A DNA stretch of 64,000 nt from an uncultured Pelagibacteraceae bacterium (GTDB lineage: Bacteria; Pseudomonadota; Alphaproteobacteria; Pelagibacterales; Pelagibacteraceae), in the NCBI GenBank assembly GCA_902596325.1, contig CACJTN010000003.1, forward strand, positions 1-64,000, given 5' to 3'. The position numbers were made by a program, and so were the translations under genes. The notes under the pieces were generated by a model. It saw nothing but the letters and a program-made list of their open reading frames with translations. It was not told the DNA's origin and did no database searches. Below are positions 1 to 9,488 of the stretch, in pieces. The number at the start of each line of letters is the position of its first letter. Position 1 is the first letter of the stretch.

Positions 1-643
1 TTAAAAATCTCATTAAAACTTTTGGATTTTTAAAATTTAAGTCTATTTGATCTGGACTAAAGGTTCTCCATAAATATTGATTTTTATTAAATAGCTTAAT
101 TTTCTTTAATAATCTGTGTTCTCTTGGTCTTATTACTTTTGAAACATTAAATTTATTATTTACTGTAAAGAAGTAATTTTTGCCAGGAGACTTATCTTTT
201 AAAAAATTTGCAAACCACAGTCCTCGAGATGACGCGTGATTAATTACCAGATCAGCCATTACTGTTGTTTTTTTTGAAAAATTTCTGATATCAGTCCAAC
301 TGCCAAGTCTTGGTTCAATTTTGTAATGGTCTTTAACTGCAAAACCACTATCACTGCTAGAGGGATAAAAGGGAAGAAAATGTACCGAATTAAAGTAATT
401 GCTTAAATATTTATTGAAAAATGACCTGAAAACTTTGAGAGATTTTTTTCTGACATCCATAATACTATCTCCATAGCTAATAACTAGCGCAGTATTTTGA
501 GAAATATTGATAGATGATTTTTTATTTCTCTTATTAAAATTATTTATAAGATCTAGTATTTCTCCTACAAATTCATTTGAAGAATTTTTATAAATTTTCT
601 TGAATTTAACCTTTAAGGTTTTTTTTTTTGAATTTGATAACAT
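1..643 (-). CDS. GH13 sucrose phosphorylase family protein, probably glucosylglycerate phosphorylase (N-terminal part; runs off left edge)
   Basis: Not in the ORF track because no stop lies in the window. My translation from ATG at 643: MLSNSKKKTLKVKFKKIYKNSSNEFVGEILDLINNF...VHFLPFYPSSSDSGFAVKDHYKIEPRLGSWTDIRNFSKKTTVMADLVINHASSRGLWFANFLKDKSPGKNYFF... LPFYPSSSDSGFAV and DLVINHASS are GH13 sucrose-phosphorylase-type motifs. Confidence 0.85.
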   Translation of the reverse strand, partial: MLSNSKKKTLKVKFKKIYKNSSNEFVGEILDLINNFNKRNKKSSINISQNTALVISYGDSIMDVRKKSLKVFRSFFNKYLSNYFNSVHFLPFYPSSSDSGFAVKDHYKIEPRLGSWTDIRNFSKKTTVMADLVINHASSRGLWFANFLKDKSPGKNYFFTVNNKFNVSKVIRPREHRLLKKIKLFNKNQYLWRTFSPDQIDLNFKNPKVLMRFL

Positions 644-1864
644 TTAAGAGTAGTTTTTGTTATCCTCTTCAACCGCTTTTTTCAATCTAGTTAAAAAATC
701 AGGTATAGCACTTTTTACTCTGCTCCATGTTGGGATAAAAGGTGTTACCATTGGGTTTTTAAAGAAATGTTCTCCAGCTTTCATTATATTTAATGCGAAA
801 AGTTCTACAGCTTTTTCTTCATTATGTGAGTCAAATTTTAAACCATTCATTTGGGCATCACTTCTATAAATGTCTATCAAATCTAAAGCTGATCTATAAT
901 ATGTAGCTTTCAAGGATCGAAATGTTTCAGTGCTAAATGAATTTCCTTGCGTAGCTAATTTTCTAATTATAGTTTTTATAATATCTATTGACATTCTTGA
1001 TAAACCCTTTGTATCATCGCTGATTGATAGTTCTTGATGCTTATGATCATAACTGTCGGCTAAATCAACCTGACATATATTGTGGGGTGAAAAGTTTCTT
1101 TGCATCTCTGATAAGACACCAACTTCTATACCCCAATCTGATGAAATTCTTAGCTCAGGTAAAACATTTCTTCTAAAGGAAAACTCACCAGCCAAAGGAT
1201 ATTTAAATGATTTCATAAATTCTAAATAATCACTTTTACCAATTGTTTTCTCTAATGCTGTTATAAGAGGAAAGACTAACAATCTTGCAACCCTTCCCCC
1301 CATTTTATTTTGAGCAACTCTTGGATAATATCCTTTACAAAATTCAAAATTAAATAATGGATTTACTACAGGATAAAATAATTTCGCAAGCATTCTCCTA
1401 TCGTATGTTTTGATATCACAATCATGCAGAGCAACTGATCTAGCTTCATCTCTTGCTATACACATACCAAGACAATACCAAACATTCCTACCTTTGCCGT
1501 ATTCGTTTGGAGCTAGATCTTTCTTCTTTAATTCGTCGTTTAACTTTTTAAGTTTAGGTCCATCGTTCCATAATATTGTAAAAGGAGTTTTAATTTTTTT
1601 AAAAAATTTCCAAGCTTTTTGAGCTTGTGACTTATTTGCTTTATCAAGACCAATAATAATATGATTTAAATAATTTGTTTTACTAATTTCACTAACAATC
1701 TTAGGTAATGCGTCGCCCTCTAATTCAGAATAAAGACTAGGTAAAATAAGCTCCATTTTTCTCTCTTTGGAAAATTTTTTTAATTCCTTTTCAATATCAC
1801 CCACAGATTTTGTTCCAAAATCATGAAGGGTTGAAATAATTCCATTTTGAGAAAAATCACTCAT
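644..1864 (-). CDS. Glucosyl-3-phosphoglycerate synthase-like glycosyltransferase
   Basis: 406 aa with GpgS/mannosylglycerate-type GT features (ILPSLYSELEG, HDCDIKTYDRRMLAKLFYPVVNP, GRVARLLVFPLITAL, FRRNVLPELRISSDWGIEVGVLSEM). Sits between a GH13 phosphorylase and an MPGP-type phosphatase. Confidence 0.8.
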   Translation of the reverse strand: MSDFSQNGIISTLHDFGTKSVGDIEKELKKFSKERKMELILPSLYSELEGDALPKIVSEISKTNYLNHIIIGLDKANKSQAQKAWKFFKKIKTPFTILWNDGPKLKKLNDELKKKDLAPNEYGKGRNVWYCLGMCIARDEARSVALHDCDIKTYDRRMLAKLFYPVVNPLFNFEFCKGYYPRVAQNKMGGRVARLLVFPLITALEKTIGKSDYLEFMKSFKYPLAGEFSFRRNVLPELRISSDWGIEVGVLSEMQRNFSPHNICQVDLADSYDHKHQELSISDDTKGLSRMSIDIIKTIIRKLATQGNSFSTETFRSLKATYYRSALDLIDIYRSDAQMNGLKFDSHNEEKAVELFALNIMKAGEHFFKNPMVTPFIPTWSRVKSAIPDFLTRLKKAVEEDNKNYS

Positions 1865-1872
1865 ATTAAATT

Positions 1873-2682
1873 TTAGTCGGTTTGTTTTATTTTATCTAGT
1901 GCCATTTTTACAATTTCTTGCCACCCCTCAGGCGCAGGTTTTTTAGAAACTATGCAATTATTAATATTAATTTTTTCTAAAGTAAATTTGTCATTAAATA
2001 CTAAACATGGAAAGTCGCTATTTCTTAACATATCTAGGTCATTAAAGTTATCTCCGACTGCGATAGTAATCAATTTCTCATTACTCACTTTTTTGAATAC
2101 TTTGATCACATTTTTCATAGCTTGCGATTTACTTACTTTATCGCATAGATTAATAATTCTTCCTCCTTCCTGAATTGTAAGACCTGATGATTTTATGAAC
2201 TTTTGAAGCTTTTCCTTCTGGTTTTTGTTCCCCTCGAATTTAAATGGTAAAGTGTAGTCTCTTTTTATTGCAAACTTAACCTTATCGGCGGGTAGACCTA
2301 ATATATTTAATTGCTCTTTTTTAGTTAAATCTTTTAAAAATTTACATTTTATTTTTAGATTGTTTGGTACATTTTTTTTAAATATTTCCAGAATTTCACT
2401 AATTTCTCTACTTAAAGTAATTTTTTCTGGGAAATTAGAATTAATTAAATTTAAATCATGAATTGAAGATCCATTTTCAGCAATGTAGGGTAATTTTTCC
2501 TCTAACTCGTCATTGAAATTGGTAATTTCTTTCGCAGTTTTGCTTGAATTTGGAATTATAAAAATATCATGAGATAATAATTCCTTTATAAAATTTTTAA
2601 TTGAATTAAATTCAAAGTTATCTCTATTTAATAATGATCCATCAAGGTCAGTAAATATTAAAATTTTTGAATTAAATTTCAT
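1873..2682 (-). CDS. HAD-IIB family glucosyl/mannosyl-3-phosphoglycerate phosphatase
   Basis: N-terminal FTDLDGSLL, AENGSSI and VGDNFNDLDML HAD motifs. Co-oriented with the GpgS-like gene. Confidence 0.8.
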   Translation of the reverse strand: MKFNSKILIFTDLDGSLLNRDNFEFNSIKNFIKELLSHDIFIIPNSSKTAKEITNFNDELEEKLPYIAENGSSIHDLNLINSNFPEKITLSREISEILEIFKKNVPNNLKIKCKFLKDLTKKEQLNILGLPADKVKFAIKRDYTLPFKFEGNKNQKEKLQKFIKSSGLTIQEGGRIINLCDKVSKSQAMKNVIKVFKKVSNEKLITIAVGDNFNDLDMLRNSDFPCLVFNDKFTLEKININNCIVSKKPAPEGWQEIVKMALDKIKQTD

Positions 2683-2734
2683 ATATAAATTTTGTACAAA
2701 CTATTATAATAAAATTTAATTTATATCTTATATA

Positions 2735-4345
2735 ATGAGTAAAATAATTAATTTTTTAGATAATACATTTTTAGATTTAGGAAGACAATTTAAGTGGTCT
2801 TATTTGCCTCCGCTCATGATTTACTTAGCTGCAGGTATTTCGGGTCTCACAGGTATAGTAGGTACTTTTTTTGTAAAAGATTATCTAAACTTATCAGCAG
2901 CATTTTTAGCAGGATTAGGTTTTTGGGCAGGTATTCCATGGGCTCTAAAAATGCCTTTGGGTCATCTAGTCGATTTAATTTGGAATAAAAAAAATTACAT
3001 GGTTTTTTTTGGTGCAGGATTATTATCCATAAGTTTAATGATTATGTACGGCTTGATTATTCATACCGAATTAATGTCAAATTACTTGTCTGTTGAAACC
3101 TGGTTTGTTGTAAGTGTTTTATTAGCTCCAGTTGGATACGTTGTACAAGATGTTGTTGCAGATGCAATGACAGTAGAAGCGGTTCCATTAGTTGATGATA
3201 ACGGTCAGTCTTATAACAAAGAACAAATAAAAGTTATGCATACTACCATGCAAACGCTTGGTAGGTTTGCCATTATAGGTGGAACAGTATTAGTAGCTTT
3301 AATAAACGTGATATTATTTAGTGATGTTGATCAGTTAAACCAAAATGAAAAAATAAATTTATATGGTTCTATATATATTTATGCGCTTGCTATACCAATA
3401 GTATCGGTTGCTGGAGTTTTTTTAGCAAGTTACCTAAAAAAAAGTAAGATAAATAAACTTAAATCAATGGGGCTTTCCTTTTCAGATATTAAAAAAGATG
3501 AAAAGACAAAAGTTAATTGGTGGATACTAGGTGGTAGTTTAATTTTTGTAATTTTTACATTAACTATCGGTTCATTAAAGATACCTTTCGCTCAAGAAAT
3601 AGTTTTTATTGGATCAGTGGTAATTATTTTATTTTTGATGTTTAAGTTAATAAAAGAATTACCTGAACATCTAAGACTAACAATTGTTGGTACAGCAGTA
3701 ATTATTTTTGTGTTCAGAGCAATGCCAAGTCCTGGTCCTGGTTTAACATGGTTTGAAATTGATGAGCTAGGATTTAACGAGCAATTTTTATCTATATTGT
3801 CTTTACTTGCATCAATTCTAACTTTGGCTGGAATAGTTTTATTAAGACCTTTTATGGCAAATAATTCAATAGCTAAAATAATAGTTATTTTATCAATTGC
3901 TGGCGCTATTTTATTTTTACCAAGTATTGGAATGTATTACGGACTTCATAACTGGACATCTTCTTTAACAGGAGGAGTAGTGGATGCAAAATTTATTGCA
4001 TTAATAAATACTGCAATAGAGTCACCACTTGGGCAGGTTTCAATGATACCTTTATTGGCATGGATTGCAAAAAATGCACCCAATCATCTTAAAGCTACTT
4101 TTTTTGCTGTATTTGCATCATTTACTAACCTTGCTTTGTCTGCAAGTGCCTTAGGTACAAAATATTTGAACGAAATTTTTATAGTTACAAGAGAGGTTAA
4201 AGATAAGGTTACAAACGAGATCCAATCAAATGCAGATTATTCAGAGCTTGGAATATTATTAATTGTGACAACAATTTTAACTTTAGTATTACCAATATTA
4301 TTTGTATTCATAATTAATAAATCAAAATACAAAACGAACGAGTAA
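2735..4345 (+). CDS. Multi-TM major facilitator superfamily-type transporter
   Basis: 536 aa, strongly hydrophobic with about 12 TM segments. Divergent from the glucosylglycerate genes. Confidence 0.7.
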   Translation: MSKIINFLDNTFLDLGRQFKWSYLPPLMIYLAAGISGLTGIVGTFFVKDYLNLSAAFLAGLGFWAGIPWALKMPLGHLVDLIWNKKNYMVFFGAGLLSISLMIMYGLIIHTELMSNYLSVETWFVVSVLLAPVGYVVQDVVADAMTVEAVPLVDDNGQSYNKEQIKVMHTTMQTLGRFAIIGGTVLVALINVILFSDVDQLNQNEKINLYGSIYIYALAIPIVSVAGVFLASYLKKSKINKLKSMGLSFSDIKKDEKTKVNWWILGGSLIFVIFTLTIGSLKIPFAQEIVFIGSVVIILFLMFKLIKELPEHLRLTIVGTAVIIFVFRAMPSPGPGLTWFEIDELGFNEQFLSILSLLASILTLAGIVLLRPFMANNSIAKIIVILSIAGAILFLPSIGMYYGLHNWTSSLTGGVVDAKFIALINTAIESPLGQVSMIPLLAWIAKNAPNHLKATFFAVFASFTNLALSASALGTKYLNEIFIVTREVKDKVTNEIQSNADYSELGILLIVTTILTLVLPILFVFIINKSKYKTNE

Positions 4346-5791
4346 TTATATATCAACAACCATAGTATCTTTAGACCCACCACCTTGAGAACTATTTACA
4401 ATTGTACTACCTTTCCTTAACGCAACTCTTGTTAATCCACCAGTTGTTACATAAGTGGATTTCCCACTTAATATAAAAGGTCTTAAATCTAAATGTCGTG
4501 GTTCAATATCATCTTTTGTGATAGTGGGTGCGGTAGACAAAGTTTCAAGTGGTTGAGCAATATATTCTCTAGGATTTTTTTTAATTTTTTTAATCACTTC
4601 TTCTCGTTCTTCTTTTGGAGCTTTTGGTCCTATCATTATACCATAACCACCTGATGCATTGGCAGGTTTGACTACAAGCTTAGATATATTTTCTATAACA
4701 TAGTCTTTTTGTATTTCATCATGACACAAGTATGTCTCAACTTGATTTAAGACTGGCTGTTCTCCTAAATAATATACAATCATCTTATTTACATACGAGT
4801 AAACAACTTTATCATCTGCAATTCCAGTTCCTATAGCATTTAAAATTCCTACGTTTCCTTTTCTCCAACATTTGAATAAACCTGGCACACCGATCAAAGA
4901 TCCTTTGAAAAAAGCTTTTGGATCTAAAAAATTATCATCTAATCTTCTGTATATACAATCTACTTTCAATGGTCCTTTTACGGTCTTCATATAAACATTA
5001 TCATTTTCAACAAATAGATCTTTCCCTTCAACTAAGGCTATACCCATTTGCTCTGCTAAAAATGAATGTTCGAAGTAAGCAGAATTATATATACCTGGAG
5101 TGAGGACAACCATATGCGGATTAGCTTTTTTTTTGGGTATGCACTCAACCATACAATTATAAAGTTTGTTTGTGTACTGATGAATTTCAGCAACTTTATA
5201 TCTTGTAAATAATTCCGGAAATACATCTCTCATTACCATTCTGTTCTCTAACATGTACGACACGCCAGATGGAACTCTAAGATTATCCTCTAAAACTAAA
5301 TATTCTCCGCTTTTATTTCTTATTAAATCAACTCCAGATATGTTTGACCATGCCTTATATTTCGGAGAAAATCCTTCACACTCTTTTACATAGTAAGGAG
5401 ATTTAAAAATTATTTCTTTTGGTATTACATTGTCCTTAAAAATTTTTTTTTGATTGTAAACATCGTCAATAAATAAATTTAATGCCGTAACTCTTTGTTT
5501 TAAACCTTTAGATACTTTATTCCATTGTGTTTTAGGTATTATTCTAGGGATGATATCTAATGGCCACTTTTTTTCTTCAGCTCTATTGTTTGCCGCATAT
5601 ACTCTAAAGTTTATTCCTCTGGAACTAATAGTGCTTTGACAGTTCTTTTCGATCTCTTGAAGCTTTTTTTTACCGTGTCTTTCTAGGATACCTGATATGA
5701 TTGTTGCATGCTTTCTAAGCTTGTTATCCTCTGTAAAATAGCCATCGTATGCTGAGCTAGCATCGTAATTTTTCCATAGCTTTGTTACCAT
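4346..5791 (-). CDS. Circularly permuted ATP-grasp protein (COG2308 type)
   Basis: 481 aa; YLVLEDNLRVPSGVSYMLENR, VVLTPGIYNSAYFEHSFLAEQMG, VVKPANASGGYGIMIGPKA, RHLDLRPFIL, LTRVALRKGSTIVNSSQGGGSKDTMVV are typical of the DUF404/407 ATP-grasp family. Confidence 0.9.
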   Translation of the reverse strand: MVTKLWKNYDASSAYDGYFTEDNKLRKHATIISGILERHGKKKLQEIEKNCQSTISSRGINFRVYAANNRAEEKKWPLDIIPRIIPKTQWNKVSKGLKQRVTALNLFIDDVYNQKKIFKDNVIPKEIIFKSPYYVKECEGFSPKYKAWSNISGVDLIRNKSGEYLVLEDNLRVPSGVSYMLENRMVMRDVFPELFTRYKVAEIHQYTNKLYNCMVECIPKKKANPHMVVLTPGIYNSAYFEHSFLAEQMGIALVEGKDLFVENDNVYMKTVKGPLKVDCIYRRLDDNFLDPKAFFKGSLIGVPGLFKCWRKGNVGILNAIGTGIADDKVVYSYVNKMIVYYLGEQPVLNQVETYLCHDEIQKDYVIENISKLVVKPANASGGYGIMIGPKAPKEEREEVIKKIKKNPREYIAQPLETLSTAPTITKDDIEPRHLDLRPFILSGKSTYVTTGGLTRVALRKGSTIVNSSQGGGSKDTMVVDI

Positions 5792-5897
5792 ATTTATAGT
5801 GTTTATTAGTTATAATATTAATTCAATTGCAGAATTAATATAGCTGATATGCTAAAAATAAAATATATGTTATTTAGTAAATTATTTATTAACTTTT

Positions 5898-6629
5898 ATG
5901 ACTTATTGTATAGGAATTAAAACCCAGGATGGTATTGTAATTGCTTCGGACTCAAGAACAAACGCTGGATTAGACAACGTAAATATTTATTCAAAAATGT
6001 TTACTCACGATGTAGGGGATAGGACAATAATTGTGGTAACATCGGGAAATCTCGGTACCTCACAAGCAGTTTTCAAATCATTGGAAAAAGATTTAAATGA
6101 TAATTCTGGTAAGAAAAATTTAAACACATGTGAAGATTTTGACCAAGTAGCATCGTATGTTGGCAATCTTAATATTAAACATTCTGCACCAAAAGGTATT
6201 AATACAGATACTGTTTTACTTGGATCTACTTTTATTGTTGGAGGACAAATCAAAGGAAAACCTATGGAACTTTTCTTAGTTTACCCACAAGGAAATTATA
6301 TCAGACCTGCTGACAGTAAACCTTATTTGGTCATTGGTGAAGTTAAATATGGAAAGCCAATTTTAGATAGAGTTATAACTCCTGCAGTATCAATCGGAGA
6401 TGCATCAAGATGTGCGCTTATTTCAATGGACTCAACTTTAAAGAGTGATTTAACCGTCGGACCACCAATTGATTTTGTAGTTTATAAAAAAGATGAACTG
6501 AAAATAACATCGCAAAAATGTTTAAATTTGAGTGATGAAGAGTTTTCAAAAGTTTCAAAAGAATGGTCTGAAGGAATTCTTAAAGTATTTAACTCCTTTC
6601 CTAGATTTGATTGGGAAAAATCACAATGA
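5898..6629 (+). CDS. Anbu-type proteasome homologue (COG3484)
   Basis: MTYCIGIKTQDGIVIASDSRTNAGLDNVNIYSKM matches the Anbu N-terminus with Thr2 as predicted nucleophile. Next to the CP-ATP-grasp gene. Confidence 0.9.
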   Translation: MTYCIGIKTQDGIVIASDSRTNAGLDNVNIYSKMFTHDVGDRTIIVVTSGNLGTSQAVFKSLEKDLNDNSGKKNLNTCEDFDQVASYVGNLNIKHSAPKGINTDTVLLGSTFIVGGQIKGKPMELFLVYPQGNYIRPADSKPYLVIGEVKYGKPILDRVITPAVSIGDASRCALISMDSTLKSDLTVGPPIDFVVYKKDELKITSQKCLNLSDEEFSKVSKEWSEGILKVFNSFPRFDWEKSQ

Positions 6630-7225
6630 AAAAATTATTAATTGTTTTATTTATATTTTCTTTTTCACAATTATCTTTTGCTAATGAAAGGTTTATACCT
6701 CTAGAACTGTTTACAGGAGGGGAAATTAGAGATGATATAGATATTAAATTCACTCCTGCAGATAAAGTTTTTGGTAAAAAAAAAAGAAAAAAAATTGTTG
6801 GCCCTCTTGATTGGAGAGCTCCAGGTTCTGAGGAGATTATAAAGGTTTATAAAAGAACACAAAAAAATAGAGAGGGTAGAGTTAAAAAAACTCAATATTT
6901 TACAATAACAAACGATGGTCAGTGTATGGGAAGAGTATATGATCAAAGAAGATCTGGGACTAAATATATTAAAAATGGATGCAAATTTCCTTTAGGTTTT
7001 TGGAAAAAAAATGAAACTAGAACTTTTTCAGTCACCGACAAAGGAAGACCACGAACAGTAGAGTTAAAAATATTGCAACTAGGAAAAAAGCCTACAGATT
7101 GTGTAAAATTTAATTGGAAATTATTTGACGCAGCAACAGGACAAAAATATGGTGACAATGATTATAAGTTCTGTAAAGGTAGAGCTATGACTGATCTAAA
7201 AATAAGAAAAATAAAAACAAATTAA
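6626..7225 (+). CDS. Secreted protein of unknown function
   Basis: Signal peptide MKKLLIVLFIFSFSQLSFANE; four Cys in the mature part. The ATG overlaps the Anbu stop (ATGA). The track start at 6611 is an N-terminal extension. Confidence 0.7.
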   Translation: MKKLLIVLFIFSFSQLSFANERFIPLELFTGGEIRDDIDIKFTPADKVFGKKKRKKIVGPLDWRAPGSEEIIKVYKRTQKNREGRVKKTQYFTITNDGQCMGRVYDQRRSGTKYIKNGCKFPLGFWKKNETRTFSVTDKGRPRTVELKILQLGKKPTDCVKFNWKLFDAATGQKYGDNDYKFCKGRAMTDLKIRKIKTN

Positions 7226-7233
7226 TTAAATAA

Positions 7234-7731
7234 ATGAAAAAAATATTACTACTATTATTACTTCTTCCAAATATTGCATTAGCAGGTTCTATGAAAATGA
7301 TCGGAGAGCCCGGTCAATTAAATGAAGTGGATAGAACTATAGAAATAAAAATGTTTGATAATTATTATGAACCAAATCAAATAGATATTAAAAAAGGTGA
7401 AACCGTAAAGTTTGTAGTTAAAAACATGGGGGAACTAGTACACGAATTTAATATTGCTACTAAGGAGATGCATATAAAACACCAGCCAGAAATGTTAAAA
7501 ATGGTTGCAATGGAAATTCTTCTTGGGGACAGAATAGATAAGAAGAAAATGAAAGAAGCAGCTAAATCAGATCATTCAATGGCTCATTCACATTCGAATA
7601 GTGTTCTTCTAGAACCAAATAACATTGGCGAATTAATTTGGAAATTTAGTACAGACGCAAGCTTAGAGGCTGCATGCAATGTCCCAGGTCACTATCAATC
7701 TGGAATGGTAGCAAAAATAACAAAATTATAA
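7234..7731 (+). CDS. Periplasmic cupredoxin-domain copper-binding protein
   Basis: Signal peptide; cupredoxin ligand set H (GELVHEFNI) and C-x4-H-x4-M (CNVPGHYQSGM). Confidence 0.85.
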   Translation: MKKILLLLLLLPNIALAGSMKMIGEPGQLNEVDRTIEIKMFDNYYEPNQIDIKKGETVKFVVKNMGELVHEFNIATKEMHIKHQPEMLKMVAMEILLGDRIDKKKMKEAAKSDHSMAHSHSNSVLLEPNNIGELIWKFSTDASLEAACNVPGHYQSGMVAKITKL

Positions 7732-7740
7732 ATACCATTT

Positions 7741-8718
7741 GTGCTAGACTACTGTGTAATTGGCTCTGGAATATCAGGATCCACAATTGCAAATTATTTA
7801 TCAAAGAGACATACAATAAAAGTTTTCGATAAAGCCAACGGTCTAGGTGGTAGAAGCTCATATAAAAGATTCAAAGGAAAAATAGGTTTTGATCACGGTC
7901 TTCAATATATTTCACCAAAATCAAGAGAATTTAAAAATTTTACTAAATTATTAATTAAAAAAAGAATATTAAAACAATGGAAAGGAAAACATTCATTTAT
8001 AAATACAAAAGTAAAAGAGAATAAAAAACACGTTAAATTAATTGGCTATAGTGGAAATAACTCAATAAGTAAATTTTTATTAAAAAATATTAAATATCAA
8101 CCAAAGTATGAGTTATTAAATATCAAAAGAGAAAAAAATATATGGAATTTATATTTTTTAAATAATCAAAAGATTACTGCTAAAAACTTAATAGTTACTG
8201 TTCCTTTTCCACAATCAAAAAAACTTTTATCAAAATTTGTTAAAAACAATCTATTTAGAAATAATGTAAAAATGAATTCAGCAATTACTGTGCTTGTTAT
8301 TACTAATAAAACAAACAATAAACTAAGCAGCTTTTTTACAAATGATAGTATTTTGGGTTGGGTGTCAAATGAGAATTCAAAAAAAAGATTTAAATTTAAT
8401 AAAGATCTCTGGGTTTTACAAAGTACGTTTAAGTTTGGTAAATTACATATTAATAAATACAAAAAAAATAAAAAATATTATACACATGTATTAATAAATA
8501 AATTCAAAAATCTCACGAAAGTTAAAATCAAAAAAATATATTTTACCCATATTCATGGTTGGAAATATTCTTCAAGCTCATTACCACTAAAAAGTTATAG
8601 TTATTGGGACAAAAAAATTGGCTTAGGTATCTGTGCAGATTGGTTTGGCGGACCAAGATTAGAAAACGGATGGTTAAGTGCAAGAGACTTATTTAAAAAA
8701 ATTAACAAAACGGCTTAA
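7741..8718 (+). CDS. FAD-dependent oxidoreductase (NAD(P)-binding, amine oxidase/renalase-like)
   Basis: Rossmann motif YCVIGSGISGSTIANYLSK; C-terminal GICADWFGGPRLENGWLSARDL. GTG start. Confidence 0.8.
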   Translation: MLDYCVIGSGISGSTIANYLSKRHTIKVFDKANGLGGRSSYKRFKGKIGFDHGLQYISPKSREFKNFTKLLIKKRILKQWKGKHSFINTKVKENKKHVKLIGYSGNNSISKFLLKNIKYQPKYELLNIKREKNIWNLYFLNNQKITAKNLIVTVPFPQSKKLLSKFVKNNLFRNNVKMNSAITVLVITNKTNNKLSSFFTNDSILGWVSNENSKKRFKFNKDLWVLQSTFKFGKLHINKYKKNKKYYTHVLINKFKNLTKVKIKKIYFTHIHGWKYSSSSLPLKSYSYWDKKIGLGICADWFGGPRLENGWLSARDLFKKINKTA

Positions 8719-8733
8719 TGAGTTTTAATAATA

Positions 8734-9153
8734 CTATTTTACTCTATTACCACGTAAAGCAAAAAATAATCCTCCTACATATAAAATAACGTGAAAACTA
8801 TCATGAAGTAATACATATTGGATACTTGGTGGCTCTAATATTAAAATAACGCCTGTCATTATTCCAGCAATTACAATTCCTGAAAATCTAGTTATTAAAT
8901 CTCCTATCCAAGGCCATAAAAATTTTATTCTTAATAATCCACCAATTATTAAACCTATACCCGCAAATATTTCACCGTACGCAACAAAAAACCACACTGA
9001 CATTGGTAAATTAAATCCTTCAGCATCTTCAATATTCAATGGTAATTTACTTAAACCCTGTTGTATAAAAACAATTGCAAACGGTATTCTTAGTAGCCAG
9101 TTAGAACCTTGAAATTCAGGTAAAGTTTTACTCACTTTTTCAAAATATCCCAT
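8734..9153 (-). CDS. DoxX family membrane protein
   Basis: 139 aa, 4 TM; RIPFAIVFIQQGLSKLP and YGEIFAGIGLIIGGL. Confidence 0.75.
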   Translation of the reverse strand: MGYFEKVSKTLPEFQGSNWLLRIPFAIVFIQQGLSKLPLNIEDAEGFNLPMSVWFFVAYGEIFAGIGLIIGGLLRIKFLWPWIGDLITRFSGIVIAGIMTGVILILEPPSIQYVLLHDSFHVILYVGGLFFALRGNRVK

Positions 9154-9255
9154 AATTTATAAATTATTATTATTTAAAATTTTTCAAGATATGATTTGTC
9201 TCATTTAGATAAATTTAGATTTTGATATGTTAAATTTAATTATAGGAGATTTAAA

Positions 9256-9444
9256 ATGAAAGTATTAAAAGAATTAGATGAAGCTAAATTAGTAATCGTA
9301 GATTTAGAGGTAAATTTAGGAAAAGAAGTTAGAAGTGCACCAACTTTATGTGCTAAGTACAAAGGAAAAATTATACCTTTAAACACAGCTCACGATGGTA
9401 GACCAATATTAATGAGAGAGGAAAATTCTATAAATAATAATTAA
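9256..9444 (+). CDS. Small hypothetical protein (62 aa)
   Basis: ORF with strong RBS (AGGAG) upstream and its own intergenic region. Confidence 0.6.
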   Translation: MKVLKELDEAKLVIVDLEVNLGKEVRSAPTLCAKYKGKIIPLNTAHDGRPILMREENSINNN

Positions 9445-9488
9445 TATTACTACTTGATAAATGATTGTTAATTAAGATATAAAACAAT

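Noticed and set aside
6611-6625. N-terminal extension of the secreted protein
   Set aside because: Start at 6626 gives a clean signal peptide and ATGA coupling with Anbu.
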